From contig CP114120.1 of the NCBI GenBank assembly GCA_029959195.1, positions 2,418,001 to 2,482,000 of the forward strand: DNA of 64,000 nucleotides. The letters are read 5' to 3'. Origin of the DNA: Dictyophora rubrovolvata. Lineage: Eukaryota > Basidiomycota > Agaricomycetes > Phallales > Phallaceae. Numbering within the stretch: position 1 is the first letter of the stretch; each line of letters opens with the position of its first letter. The notes below the pieces were generated by a model, which was not told where the DNA came from, ran no database searches, and saw nothing but the letters and a program-made list of their open reading frames with translations. Both the position numbers and the translations under genes were made by a program. Positions 32,178 to 44,350 of this stretch are shown here, piece after piece.

Positions 32178-35100
32178 ATGTCTCATTTAACGTATGGATC
32201 TGAGCTTCCAGTAAGTAAAACCCACCAAGCATTCCATTTCTTCATTCATAATTTTTTCAGGATTGTGCAGAAAAAATAGCCGCCGTAACTGATGCTCAGA
32301 TCGGATTACTCTCTGACGTAGGCCCTCTGAGTAATTGTTCTCTTTTGAGATAAATATTGATGAATATTATAAGTTGCGTGAATTGTTCCAAGCACGTATT
32401 TTACTAGAGAAGGACTATGCGTCAAAGCTTCAGGCACTGGTTAGGAAGGCCAACGAGAAGAAGTCAAAACGTCTGCCGAAGGTGATTTTTGGCCCCGAAC
32501 CGTTCCGTCCCTGGAATGAAGAATCCCTAAAATCAAGGTCGATATGATTTACGTCATTGCGTATCACATATACTAGAGCATTATTTAGCACCCTAAATCA
32601 GGCTTATTCCGCTCTTATCGCTTCCTTGGAGAGTATTGCGCAAGACCATACCACTTTCGCCGACTCGCTCAGTCGCGTGAGCGATTCGATGAAGACGTTA
32701 GAAACCAGGAATGATAATATGAGAAAGAAGGTAAATATAAATTGTGTTTATGTACGGGGTCACTTAGACTTGGACCGCAGCAAGCGCAGTTTTATGAGAA
32801 ATTGATTTCTGTCAAAGAAAGGACAGTGGTAGACAAAACAAAGGTACGAACCAAAACCAAAGCTGTACCGATATACTCTTCTTGAATTTTTGTCTTTGCC
32901 AGGCAAAGAGTAAAGTATGGCATGAAATAGATCCTAGAATTGTAGAAACTCAATCGCGTCCATGACAGTATGATGAGGAATGCTCGGAAATGGAGTCTCA
33001 TCGACTCAAGCAAGTATGTTTATTCTTTCGCTTTTGATTGGATCCTCTCAGACTTCAATCAGGGGCGAGCAAGCGACGACAAGCATGCTGAGCGCGCGGC
33101 AAAACAATTGGAGCACCAGAGAAATGACATGTTGAATTGTAAGAAGTGCGTAGCTATACACTTGCATCTGAATTTTTCCAGCCAACCCAACCCAATTTGT
33201 TTTCTAAGTACCTATTTGACGATGATAACTGTCTCGAACGAAGTCAAAAACAGATTTTATGAGCACGACCTTGTTTTAGTCGAAAATGTAAGTCAAATTA
33301 TCACGACTTTTCTCGAGTTCTGGATGTGACTTTATGTAATCTACACAGCAATACCGTACGGATTTACGTTTATCTCCGTTACCTTGATTGCGATCGCTTA
33401 TAAATTGAAAAGAAACCATGCAAGCGGACTTCTTGTCTTCCATTACAGAGGTCCTCCAACAATCCCAAAGTGCCGGTCTTATCCATCTGGATTCCCTCAA
33501 GTCGAGAATAATCTCCGTTGATACCGCCCTTTCGCTAATAGATCCGTCAAAAGATCAAGAGCTGTTTATCGAATATAACCGAAGTCAAATACCATTCAGC
33601 ATTCCAGATGATTACAAGTTTGAGCCTTGTCAAGGATTTTATGACAATGTATGTCTATCATGATATATCTATCCGCCCGTTGACCGACCCTGTATTCAAG
33701 GACAACATGAGTGTAGAGCCAGCCCCGAAGGTTTATTTGCAGAATAAGCTTTTGCGGTGCCGAGAGAAGCTACAAGAACTGCAATCTTTGTTAACCGTTA
33801 AGCGTATGTTTCTATTCCGCTCGCCGCACCTGGCCCTTCTTTTTTGAGATTATTAGAATCTGAGATCGATAAATTGCAAAAATTGAAAATGGTGTATACC
33901 GAAGACCCCGCGTTAGGTTCCTTACAGGACGTAAGAGAGGTTCGTTATTGTATTCACAGCTGTTGTCGGTACATTATAACATACCGTGTGTCAGAATCTC
34001 CTAGACGCAGAGCATGTGTTCACAAATCTCACCGTTTCGCAAGCAATATACAACGCAGAAGTTGACTTACTGACACAAGCATTGGGAGGTAATGTTTCAA
34101 AACTCGCGCACCATACCCAAGGGTCAATATATTTACTCCAACCTATGTAGATGATCACGGGGCACAAAGTCCACATTCCTTCAAGAGTTCTTCGTTTAGC
34201 ATACCGACGCAGTGTGGTTATTGCAAGGTTCGTTACCATTTACACAGGCGTGATTTCATATATGTTAAGGCGAACATTTCTAGTCTTCAATTTGGGGTTT
34301 GAGTAAACAAGGGAAAACTTGTAAAACTTGCCACATCTCCGTACATTCCAAATGTGAACTTAAAGTAAGAAATGTAAATTCTCTTCCATTCTTTACCATT
34401 GAGTTTTTGTTAAGGTTCCGGCTAATTGTACCGGTGCAGATGGCAAAGCGGCGGAGCACGCACACGTACCTACTATTCCTGCTCCGCCGACAATCTATGA
34501 ATCTGGTCAGTCAAAATAAAAGCCTACATTCCGATTTTTTCTTCTTCTTTGCGAATCAGTTAATATCGTTACTTTAGTCGAACAGCCCTCCGCGTCTTCC
34601 TTCACTTTAAGCCAGCAGAGTGTGATCCACGAGGAGGCACAACCTGATGCCACCGTTCAATTCGATTTTGAAGCATCATCTACATTTGAATTATCAGTAT
34701 CAGGTAAAATAAAATCTTATTGATCGCTTGATATCGATAAAATTTGAAATTGATAGCTGGCGATTCCGTTCAATTGTTGGAAGTTGACGACGGCTCTGGT
34801 TGGATTAAGGTCTCCGATTGTCATGGCCGCAAAGGCTTGATTCCTGCCTCCTATGTAGGACTCTCCGAGACCGAAAATGCTGATAAGGTATCGCTTGCCT
34901 CGCAAATACCGGAAGGAACCGGTGCTTTTGGTCAGTGCTGGTATACTCTTTATTGTCCTGGTTTCAAACTGTAGTCTTAAATTTAGTTCGCGTCCTTTAT
35001 TCTTACGAATCTAATGGGCCAGATGAGCTGTCCATCGCCGAAGGTGAGGAAATTGAACTGACGACGGGACCTGAAGGTGGTCAAAACTATGCTGACGGCT

Positions 35101-35223
35101 GGTGGGAAGCAGTCAAGGAGGGGCGGAAAGGAATATTCCCGAGTAACTATGTACGTCTTATGTTATTTCAAGAGCAGCTCCGTACTTGGGACTAAAAGAT
35201 TTTAATAGGTTGAGTTGATTTGA
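32178..35223 (+). CDS. BZZ1: Bzz1-like F-BAR / C1 / tandem-SH3 actin adaptor
   Basis: Membrane-curving adaptor that recruits WASP/Las17 and type I myosin to endocytic actin patches. In order: MSHLTYGSELP, DCAEKIAAVTDAQIGLLSD, LRELFQARILLEKDYASKLQALVRKANEKK (FCH start), coiled-coil helices (TLNQAYSALIASLESIAQDHTTFADSLSRVSDSMKTLE; HAERAAKQLEHQRNDML; YLTMITVSNEVKNRFYEHDLVLVE), and a C1 zinc domain near 34190-34440 (CGYC...CKTCHISVHSKCELKVPANC). Then SH3-1 (VQFDFEASSTFELSVSAGDSVQLLEVDDGSGWIKV...GLIPASYVGL) and SH3-2 (VRVLYSYESNGPDELSIAEGEEIELT...DGWWEAVKEGRKGIFPSNYVELI). More than ten introns. A last intron after SNY (GTACGT...TAATAG) leads to VELI and the stop at 35223. Reading through it would instead end at 35195. 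Confidence 0.9.
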
Positions 35224-35229
35224 ATATAA

Positions 35230-35887
35230 TCACGAAGACTATCACTTTTATTGATAGCGTACCATTGAAATATAAATCTAGACAAACTGCGCTTACAAAA
35301 AAGGCAGGTTTTTCTTGGAGTAAGTTTAGCCGTTAGAGTAAAGGTTTTCAGAGTCCGTCGGTCTTCGCCTGTGTGGAGTATTATTCCGTTCTCGTTTTCC
35401 ATATTTGTTGTTAGCCAGGGCTATCAATGATCAACAAATTCTGCCTGATTGCCGGTGTACATTAATGCATTTCTTCCTGCAGATCACCAGCATCTTTCAT
35501 TGTATGGCACATACATATATGTAATAAGAAGTGAAGTGATTTTTGCTATCTTGAGTAGGTCATGCACCGCCCGGCGCGCGCTAGCTCTTCGGCAAGGGAG
35601 ACGGCCCTTCAGCTTACATAACACCAAACGCCGAGAACTTTTGACGGCGATTGGAAGATAATCCCGACGTTCAGTCTTACCCGTCTAAATAGTTCAGCGC
35701 TAATAGAAAAAAAAAGTAAGCCTTTGCCATATTATTATTCGTCGACGGCGGAGGAGAGCATGAGATCCAAAATTGAAATGACAATCCCCGAGATGCTCAT
35801 TTCTGTTTTCCGAGTTTTTGTATATATACTTCCCTCCTGCACGGCCGTAACTGCTATACCGTCTCCCTTCCTTCCGACTTCGTCGCA
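35230..35887. other. Intergenic stretch with a TATA element
   Basis: Contains TATATATA near 35820 on the plus strand, about 70 bp before the methyltransferase ATG. No other feature. Confidence 0.5.
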
Positions 35888-37308
35888 ATGTTTAATAGCA
35901 TCGTCGAAACGCTTCGTGCGAGACAAGCTTGTACGTTTCCCACCAATCAACTTCCAATCAACTCATCATTTCCATTGTTTTTTTTTCAGACGACTCAAAT
36001 CGCAGTACGTCATCACAAGCAGAACAGTCCGTAATCGACCACGAGGTTGAATCGCTACGCAATGCTCTTTCGGACATCTATCGCAATGAAATCCCTGAAG
36101 ACGGAATGAGTGTCTGTACCGTTGACTCAGACAGTGAATATGAGCAGGCGCTTTACCGAAGCGAATACGGTCGAGAATTGAACAATTCATCCAACGTCTA
36201 TGTATTCCCAGCGGATCCAGAGGAGAAAACGAGATTGTGTATTTTCATTTTTTCTCATAAAAAGTCGCTTGGCTGTCCTAATTTCTTTCAGATCGCCAAA
36301 ACTTATTCATACGTGCCACAGTAGGTGCTTATCCTTCAGCGGTTCGAGGAATTCTTGAAGAGGATCCCCGCGACAAGGCAGTGCTGGATCTTGGATGCGG
36401 AGATGGTACCTGGTAAAAACTTTATCTTCCCTGGCTTGTTACAAACTGAGGGGTGTTATCACAGGATTTTTGAAGTTGCCAATCACTTCCCTCTTTGTAG
36501 AGCAGTTGGAGTGGATTTGGTTCCAGTTGAAGCCGCCCAGCCCGATAATTTTATGGAAGAAATTTGGGATATAAACAGAGGGCTCGATTATTTTTACGAC
36601 CAGTATGATGTGGTCCACGCTAGACTTTTAAGCCATGGCGTAAGCAGATACGTCCCAATTATCAAATACAATGTTTTTTTTTTACAATTCTACATCAGAT
36701 CAGCGATTTTCCCAAATTGATTGATGGGATGGCCAAATCCCTCCGCCGGAATGGAGTTCTCCTTCTCTGCGAATTTGATTTCAAAGTGTACAAATCGGAT
36801 AGAACGCCCTGTTATCCTTGGGGGCCCCGTCAAACTCCTGATGAACCAACTTCATTTTTGGCAATTTGGTTTGCCGTCCTTCGTAATGCTATCAGGTCAC
36901 GAGGTGGTACCGTGGACGCACCAGACCGCACGATCGAGCTCTTGCGAAGTCACCCTTATTTCGACCAGGAAAGTATTCACATCATCGAAAGGTGGTTCCC
37001 TTTCGCACCCTATACTTATACTCGGGACTTCCAAACCATTGGATATAGTCCTGATCGGCTCAGTGGAATTGGTGATCTGGTGCGGTCAGATGTATTGGTA
37101 CGTCGTCAAAAAGACATTGAAGGACGTTCAAATTCATACAAAGCCATCATAGTCATTCTTGAGAAGCGGGAGAGTTGTCTTATTGATGAATGGGATGTCT
37201 GAAGAGGAAGCTATCAAGCTAGAACATCACGCGAGGATGGAGTTACTTGAACTGCGGCACCCTTGTTTAGCCCGACTGGTAGAAGTTCATATTCGACGAA
37301 GACCGTGA
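35888..37308 (+). CDS. Class I SAM-dependent methyltransferase
   Basis: Starts MFNSIVETLRARQA (exon 1 35888-35930, intron 35931-35989). It continues YDSNRSTSSQAEQSVIDHEVESLRNALSDIYRNE, an acidic YRSEYGRELNNSSNVYVFPADPEEKTRL and YRQNLFIRATVGAYP. The SAM loop VLDLGCGDGTW (motif I) comes next, then AVGVDLVP (acidic motif II end), YDVVHARLLSHGI (post-motif) and LIDGMAKSLRRNGVLLLCEFDF. This is the TAM/LaeA-like fungal methyltransferase layout; substrate unknown. The last intron (37098-37152, GTACGT...CATAG) gives a tail SFLRSGRVVLLMNGMSEEEA...VHIRRRP ending at 37308, which resembles family C-termini. If it is not spliced, the protein ends at 37202. Confidence 0.82.
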
Positions 37309-37822
37309 ACTAAAATCAGTTCTCTTTTTCCTCAAAATAACCGCGAAGCTTTGGTTTTTGTAAGATATTATCAGAAGTCCTAAATTACATTGTATTACAC
37401 CATTTTCAAATGATGTCAACATACGAAACAACGATAGGAAATTCATCAAAAAGGGTTTCCTGAAAGATTGTTTGCCCACAGGCACAACAGAAATGTAGTG
37501 CCGTCGGCTGATAATCGCGAGGCACCACCGCATTTCCTCGGGAACAGTTGGAGGAATTTCCTCTCCGGAAACAGCGTTTGAAATGGGAAGATGCGCAGAT
37601 GTACGTTGCGCCTTAACGCATGCTGGAACCGCCATCCTGTCATTTTAGTATGTGGAAATTGTGTTCTCAAAGACGCACAACTTATGCATAGCCATATCAT
37701 ACTGAGGACGCGTGTCGTAAAGTTCAAATTTCCATCTGGGATATGTTATCCTAGAATTCTTATCAGTTTACAAGTTTTAAACCAGCCAAACGATAGCCCC
37801 AGTTTACATATTCTGCTTCAAA
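37309..37822. other. Convergent 3' intergenic stretch
   Basis: About 510 bp between the stops of the methyltransferase and the SNM1/Artemis gene. Only short shadow frames. Confidence 0.5.
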
Positions 37823-40623
37823 TCACCTAGCACTTCTCAGAGGCAAAACGGCACGGTTCGTATTATCGACCTCTATTTGATTTCTTCTTTGTTGTTGTCG
37901 CTTTTTTAATTTCTCAAGCACATTGGATGAAATCTGCGTTCTTGGCAAGGCTTGGAGAAGTTTTTTCTGGATTTCAATTTGCTTCACTTTAGCCTTTGCA
38001 CGCCGCTGTTTTTCTGAAATTCGTGCGGTTAAGGGCATCAAAGCTGAAATCACAGATGCTTTGGACTTCAGCAAGACTGAAATTACGACTTCGTCACTTG
38101 CATCTTCAGCTTGAAGGTTTAATGTGACTTGTTGATGAGTAACGTGCGTGGAATTGAGAGGGAACTGGTTTACTCGAGACTCGTTGATACTCAATTTGAG
38201 TCGTTTCGATGGATGAGATGATACCAGATCAACCGAAGTGCGTTTTGACTCGCTCAATGACTTAGATGGGAAAGAGTGCTGAACGCCACCGGGAGCCTTA
38301 TTTGATAGTTCGGGTGGTGAAGATAGCTGAGAAGTAACATGAGGCCCGAAAGATGTTTGTGAAATCCGTTGGGGAGATGGACTGATAGACGGTGAGGCAA
38401 GCGGCAAACGAAGAAAAAAATGACTTCGAGTTCCCTTTGGTATCCGAGATGGCGTAGAAAAGGGGGAGCCTAGTCCATTGGACGAGGATGGGGGTTGGAC
38501 AAATACTGTGGTCAATGGTCGTCGTGAATTGGTAGGTGAGCTTTTCTTGAAAAATATCATATCGTAAATTGAAGAGGTTTTGCTAGAGAGAAGTTTTTGA
38601 GGCTGTTCTTTTAGAGGAGAGGACAAGTCTCCAAACGGTGGAGAAGAATTCTCAAACAGTAAAGCCTGGGGCCGGTGTGAAAGAGGGGTGGCGTTCTTTC
38701 CCAATCGAATGGGGGTGGAATAAGATGGTGGGGAAGATAGAGGAGACCTTGAACGGATGCTCTGAGCCCGTGTCTGCCGTTTTTCGACAGAGGAACAAGA
38801 ACGAGACGAAGATGTGAATAACAGTTTTGCGGTACGTTCTCTGGCTTCGTCGTCGTCTTCATTGTAGTCGTCGGAGTCATGATCAGCATCTGCGCGTATA
38901 GATCTGGTACTCATGTGTTCTGCTAGAAGGAGCTGTCCACGTGGGCCTAAAAACTTCCTCATGTGGACAAATAGCCGGCCTGAAGGACTTTGTGTAAAGC
39001 CTTCATTCCCTGTCCACTGTTTCGCGAGATCTTCAGCTCCATCTCCGATGGCATTCCCGACCTCAACACCAGCTTCAATAATATCTGATTCTTCCGTGGG
39101 AGGTATGTAGTCCAAATCGTCAATGAAAACGTCGGCAAGCTCCATGCTAGCGCGGATAGCCATCTCCCCGCCCTCGCCCAAGCATTCAGCGAACATTTTT
39201 GGCATACATGCCCAATCGAAATTACCCAAAGCTGGGTTAAGGAAATTGGGTACGATCAATTTTGGTTTAAAGAGGCTGACGAAATTCCTGAGTTCGGGAA
39301 GGCTAGAGTGTCGCGACAGAGGACATAGCTATGATGTTTTAGTCCATAATGATGCCTTCAATATAAGGAAATTAGCTACCAAATTATGAATAGGTTCACC
39401 GCGCTCAAAGCTCGCCATAGTTTTCGCATAATATGCTCGCCACTTTGACCTACTCAAGGTCACTGGATTGACGTAAATGACGTCTGGAGAATCATGTTGG
39501 ACAACTTCACAGCGATTAAATCTCTCGCAGGCATGAAATCTGCTTGCATCAGGATCGCAAGTTAAAAGCGATCGAAGGAAGGGGTCATTGATTCCAGTAT
39601 AAACTTTGTGTTTGTATCGGTCGACGTGAATCTACAAGCGGTTAAGAAAATGTTGGGGGAGGATTTGTGTTAGCACACCTGGCTATTAAACGCGCGTGCT
39701 ATGGCTTTCAGAATATCTTCGTAGCCGGGAGTCCATGCATTTATGAAAAACTTGGTTGATGGAGGAAAAAAAGACATTAATTTGACTAAACCTAAACATG
39801 CTTCCTCCTACAGCTTTGTTTTAAGAAAGTTATACATTCTGTTGACTAAGAAAACGCTCACTTTGCTTAGAAGATCATGATGGGACAGTAGACAAGCTGT
39901 ATCCAGATATATTGCGTCGAGTGTGCGTAAGGGCTTATTCGTCGTATTTGAATCCGCAGAGTCTGAGAATGACGCAGGTGGTCTGATGTATCTCTGGAGT
40001 AAAGGATTTCTTGAAAGGCTTGCTAGAAACTCTGGTTCTGCACGCATATCCCCGGTGTGTAAAATATTACCTTTGGGGCCTTCTATTAGAAACCTAAATT
40101 ATATATATCAACAGCATCTCACAATAAACTCAGTGGCACATACATGACAGAACCAGGACAGTGGTTCGCATCAAGCAAAGTAAGGGTAATGGTAACGTCA
40201 TCACACAATTCAATTTTTGTTGGAGTATTCAAGGGAAGTGGTCGCTAGCATCGCATTAAACATTAACAGTTTCCAGGGACAAAATTAGCCACTCACTAGC
40301 AAATCTCGTGCGTAAACACCGGGCTGATGACGGTCGACCTTCAAGTGTGCGTATGGCTTAGTTATTACCGACCGGTCTCCATTATCAAAAGCAATCCTTT
40401 CATTAGCAGGCTCATTGTTCAAAAGCATATGTTTTGAGTCCTTTGAACAGATGACTTTAGATCCGAATGACTTTGCGCTCAGTCCCGTAAGGTGGTCCGA
40501 ATGCGTGTGGGAGAGCAGGTATAATGCTGGTGACTTGAATGTCGGATCCCTCGGGCTCGCAAAATCATCGACGCGGATGTCGTATGGCAACAAAAATGAG
40601 TTAAACGGTGCACTGGGTGGCAT
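37823..40623 (-). CDS. SNM1/Artemis-family metallo-beta-lactamase DNA nuclease
   Basis: Nuclear 5' exonuclease/endonuclease of the beta-CASP class for interstrand crosslink repair or end joining. It starts MPPSAPFNSFLLPYDIRVDDFAS. The metal motif is LLSHTHSDHLTGL (HxHxDH, about residue 38), followed by DGDRxVITKPYAHLKVDR. Then [25 protein letters not shown] with the third His, ILHTGDMRAEPEFLASL, LDAIYLDTACL, IHVDRYKHKVYTGINDPFLRSLLTCDPDASRFHACERFNRC and LPELRNFVSLFKPKLIVPNFLNP (beta-CASP/DRMBL part). A long, disordered Ser/Pro-rich tail (over 350 residues) ends in a basic coiled segment (KQRRAKAKVKQIEIQKKLLQALPRTQ). The HTHSDH form is closer to Artemis than to Pso2, which is inference. Head-to-head with the F-box gene. 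Confidence 0.8.
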
Positions 40624-40845
40624 AAGAACGACGTTGGGAAGTCTGAGTCGGAACGCGAGGGAACGAAACGTTACCGCGTTACTTCTGTGACAAACACGCT
40701 TTCAAAGTCCGACGTACTCAGGACACACGTCAAGGATTATAATACTGCCGAGTACTACTGTTTCCACCGTTGCGTTGACGATTCAAGAACTCAAAGAGAA
40801 AAGTCAACATTCAGGGGAATTACCGCCTTCACCCAAGACATCATC

Positions 40846-42681
40846 ATGTCACCGGCAAAGCCCATCGGCTGTATGTATTGTGTTCTCTATACCGTAAATT
40901 TGGAACTCTTTGCTCAGGTTTTTCTTTGTTTTATAGCAGTCTCCGGGAATAACAAAATACGATCATTGAACGACCAGCTATTCTCGTCGGATACAGAAAA
41001 GTCTGTATTGCAATCAATAAATGAAAAAATATCTCTACTAGAGTCTCAAAAGTCGGCACTACAATACGAGCTTGACCAGCTGAATTCCGAGTTAGAGGTG
41101 CTTCAAAACCGACGAGCTAGCATGGAGTCACGGATAGCTCCAATTTGGATGCTTCCCAATGAGGTGATATCCTACATCTTCGAGCTGGGTGCTTCAGACC
41201 AAGAGGAACAAAATGACTCGTCTCCCAGAGCTGACGAAGGGTCAGATGCCCCTGACCAGCCTGACTTTCAGATTCTTATGTCCCACGTATCCCGCCATTT
41301 TAGAGACGTCGCCATCAAGACGCCCACTTTATGGTCAACGATTCATGTCTTAGACCTCGCGGAACCACGCCTGGACTACGTCAAAACATGTCTCGAGCGG
41401 TCGGGTTCTCTTCCTTTCAGCATATGCCTAGACTGCGAAGATGAAGATTCCGAACACCATTTAAGAGGTTCAAATCCCGCCATTGATCAAGTCATGACTT
41501 TTGTGAAGGATAACTTGTACCGGTTGGAGCGGTTTATGGCGAGGTTCCGTTTTTTCGAGTCATTGCATCACGTCATGAGATACTTGGATAAACCGGCCCC
41601 TCAATTAAGGGCATTGGAGTTATATGACGTTGATTACGAACAAACCTTCGACGAGGACACGACATTCAGTCCACAAAGCCTCCGTGCTCCTCTCGTGCTC
41701 TTCGGTGGCGAAGTGCCTAAATTAACCAAGCTAATGCTCGATGGTGTCCATGTTGCGTGGTCGCAATGTAATTTCAAGAATCTAACCGTACTCAACCTTG
41801 GTTATCATAACAAAGACGTAAGGCCGACGTATCAAGAGTTCCAGGCCATCATAAAGGACTCGCCGTCGTTACGCGAGTTGAGTCTACAAGGCTCAGCACC
41901 ATTGCTATCCGAGGAGGTCACGGATTCCAACCTTTATACGCCCTTCATATTGGATTCATTGGAGAAACTGCGAGTATCGGACATCTCGTCGGACTACTCC
42001 TCGACACTGATATCTCTTCTTCATGCCCCCAACCTCAAGTCCTTAGTCCTTTCTGAGTTGGATACAAATGACTTTTCGGGCCTGTTCGACCGGATAGCAG
42101 GACCGCCCGCGCTTTTCCCAAATATGACTTCCTTGAAGCTCGTATCCATCGAAGCAAGCGATGCGGCGGCAGCAAGACTCTTACGTGCATATCCTAGGCT
42201 AGAATGGCTAGGGCTGTATGCTTTCCACGGCTGTCCGCAATGGGTTAGCTTACTGGAACAACCTGAAGGTCAAAGTTCATCAACAGACCCTCCGGAGCAC
42301 CTATGTCCAGCTCTCAAATGTCTACGTTGCGTTGAAGTCGACCTGGACGACATCAAAGATATGCTGAACAGGCGCAAAGATGCAAACGTACCTCTTCCGA
42401 GACTTGAACTACATAGGGACGAAAACTCCTTCCACCGAACTTCAACCTTGCAATGGCTTGAACAAAATGTGGATGTTAAGTTTATAGATCCTTCGGATTA
42501 CGACTCGGACGATGAAGACTCAGCAGACGAGTCAGATTGGGTCTCTGAAGATTCTAATGAGCTTCATTATTCCGATTTCTCAGATGGATTAGATTACTAC
42601 GATGAGGAAGAGGAAGAGGAAGAAGACTATGATGACGATGACGATGTGGACGACGACGAGGATGAGTATGGTCCTGATTGA
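40846..42681 (+). CDS. Coiled-coil F-box protein
   Basis: Substrate receptor of an SCF ubiquitin ligase, of the type greatly expanded in agaricomycetes. The likely start is MSPAKPIG, interrupted by a 66-nt intron (40871-40936). Next is a coiled coil (LNDQLFSSDTEKSVLQSINEKISLLESQKSALQYELDQLNSELEVLQNRRASMESR). The F-box follows (IAPIWMLPNEVISYIFELG...MSHVSRHFRDVAIKTPTLWSTIHV), then leucine-rich-repeat-like strands (LRALELYDVD, LTKLMLDGVHV, NLTVLNLGYH, LRELSLQGS, LEKLRVSDIS, NLKSLVLSEL) and an extreme acidic tail. About 590 residues. The target protein is unknown. An upstream open stretch from 40687 has no ATG and is probably leader. Confidence 0.9.
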   Translation: MSPAKPIGCMYCVLYTVNLELFAQVFLCFIAVSGNNKIRSLNDQLFSSDTEKSVLQSINEKISLLESQKSALQYELDQLNSELEVLQNRRASMESRIAPIWMLPNEVISYIFELGASDQEEQNDSSPRADEGSDAPDQPDFQILMSHVSRHFRDVAIKTPTLWSTIHVLDLAEPRLDYVKTCLERSGSLPFSICLDCEDEDSEHHLRGSNPAIDQVMTFVKDNLYRLERFMARFRFFESLHHVMRYLDKPAPQLRALELYDVDYEQTFDEDTTFSPQSLRAPLVLFGGEVPKLTKLMLDGVHVAWSQCNFKNLTVLNLGYHNKDVRPTYQEFQAIIKDSPSLRELSLQGSAPLLSEEVTDSNLYTPFILDSLEKLRVSDISSDYSSTLISLLHAPNLKSLVLSELDTNDFSGLFDRIAGPPALFPNMTSLKLVSIEASDAAAARLLRAYPRLEWLGLYAFHGCPQWVSLLEQPEGQSSSTDPPEHLCPALKCLRCVEVDLDDIKDMLNRRKDANVPLPRLELHRDENSFHRTSTLQWLEQNVDVKFIDPSDYDSDDEDSADESDWVSEDSNELHYSDFSDGLDYYDEEEEEEEDYDDDDDVDDDEDEYGPD

Positions 42682-42861
42682 ATGGAAAGCCAGTTCTGAA
42701 GCGTTCTCATTTTTTACCACACATCTGCACATCTCTTCTGTGTATATACACGACCGTCTAGTTTGGAGGTTCATTATGATAGAAAATAAGGAAAGTAATA
42801 TGATATACTATCAGAAGAGGACAGAAAGATGCTAATACTGCGTTGCCTAAACATCTACCAG

Positions 42862-43660
42862 TCACCTTTTACCGTTCTCGTGTGACGGAAAGTTTCCGAC
42901 TCCCAACGTAGCTCCAACGTAGCCACGAACGTCGTTTCCAACTGTGACGTGAAAGATAGGTAAGCTTTGAGTTAAGTTGGTTGGACCTATGTAATGCAAT
43001 AGGTCTGCGTGCTGTTTGGTCTTGCTGTTAAAGCAATTGTAATGCTGGCGGTAAGGGTTCGTCGCAGTAATCTGCTGTGCTGTCGTGATTGCAAGTGTCA
43101 GGTTTGCCCCAGACGTCCAAGTCTGTTTATAGATAAGGTACCATGCCATGTGGTCGCCTAACCCAAGCATCAGAAAATCTAATCTGATTCTAACAAAGCA
43201 GATGGCATCATGAACCTCATAATAAGAAAGCTGAGAAAGAGAGATCTTATTCATCAACCATATGTTACATTCAACAGTCTTCCATTTAAAGGACTTACAA
43301 GCTCGCAAAACATGCTAACATCGTACAAAGACCATATGTATAGAAGACCGACTTCATTTTCATCGTTTGGACAAGGAGACTTGGTGTCCGCATGCTCCTA
43401 ACCACTGACAAACAGACTTCAGAAAACGACGTCATGGGAGTAGTTGTACTCGTTGAACGAGGGTTCCTTCCACGTCTCGAGGGTGCAGATAAAAGTTCCG
43501 TGGAATCATCCAAAGTATACCAACTCTCCATTTCCAACGAGTCCTAAGCCAGTCACCGGTAAATTGCAGGTCATTCTACATCACTGTGCATCCCGTTCAC
43601 TATTTGGAATTGGCACAAATAATCCAGACACGTAATTGCCAACACCAGTGCACATCATGC
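42862..43660 (-). pseudogene. Possible decayed gene on the minus strand
   Basis: A 148-codon open frame (42862-43308) ends GNDVRGYVGATLGVGNFPSHENGKR. It can be joined through a good intron (GTAAGT...TCTCAG, about 43215-43283) to an upstream piece EHADTKSPCPNDENEVGLLYIWSLYDVSMFCEL. Further up, GLVGNGELVYFG and FHGTFICTLETW look like one exon with an internal stop. I do not recognise the family. The stop codon and missing start suggest a broken gene, and chance open frames remain possible. It lies just left of the LTR element, which did not insert into it. Confidence 0.25.
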
Positions 43661-44075
43661 AGTCTATTTGTGTGTAAGTATTCTTGTAACAAAAGTCGTA
43701 GCTTTTGCTTACCACGCCGAGGGAGAGCAACTATAAAACACAAGTCAAGGTAACTCCTAATCCGTCTCACTTCCAGTTTGTTACCTACACAACCTTTCTC
43801 ATTCTGCGCATTTCAAGCTTGACTAGGATTCAGGATCTGGAATTACAGAACGGTCTGGCACAGCGTATAAATAGTGGTTTTGGCGGAGTTTCAATTGGCA
43901 TGGAACCGAGACTGGCATCTCCTTTTTATCTGAATTGCACTTTTAACGATTATCTACAGGCATGATGCAAAAACTCAGTTGGGACATAACGCATAAAAAT
44001 TCAAACTCATGGGTTGTTTCATATTCATCAATGCCTCGGACCGTTAATTAGTATTATAAGTAATTCAAGTGATAT

Positions 44076-44350
44076 TGTAAGAGTCTGGACTCTTATCTGA
44101 GTTCCCCGAGTCGGAGACTACAGACGTAGTCAGCTTGTCTTACTTTCATTTATTCTTTGTCTTTATTAATAGTTTCTTTCCATAAGTTTCCTTTTTATTT
44201 CTTATTAGATAATCTTTCTTTTTCTTATAAATACTCGAGATGTAGATATTTTATTCTTTAGCTTCTAATTCTATGAAGGTTACTACACTCATTGTTGTCT
44301 GATCCTCGTTTTATCTGAAGTTCTTGTGTAAAAGTCTTCCGACTTTTACA
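44076..44350 (+). repeat. 5' LTR of the gypsy element
   Basis: 275 bp, TG...CA, differing from the 3' LTR at one position by eye. It contains a TATA-like tataaatact about 165 bp in. Short perfect palindromes occur at both ends (AAGAGTC/GACTCTT near the start, TGTAAAAGTC/GACTTTTACA at the end). The sequence just after it does not show a standard tRNA-complementary TGG primer site, so self-priming is possible. Confidence 0.95.

Noticed and set aside
40687-40845. Upstream extension of the F-box open frame
   Set aside because: It lacks an ATG; the first ATG in frame is at 40846 and the extension is probably leader sequence.
41465-41485. tRNA B-box-like ggttcaaatccc
   Set aside because: Lies inside the F-box coding sequence, with no A box or cloverleaf around it.
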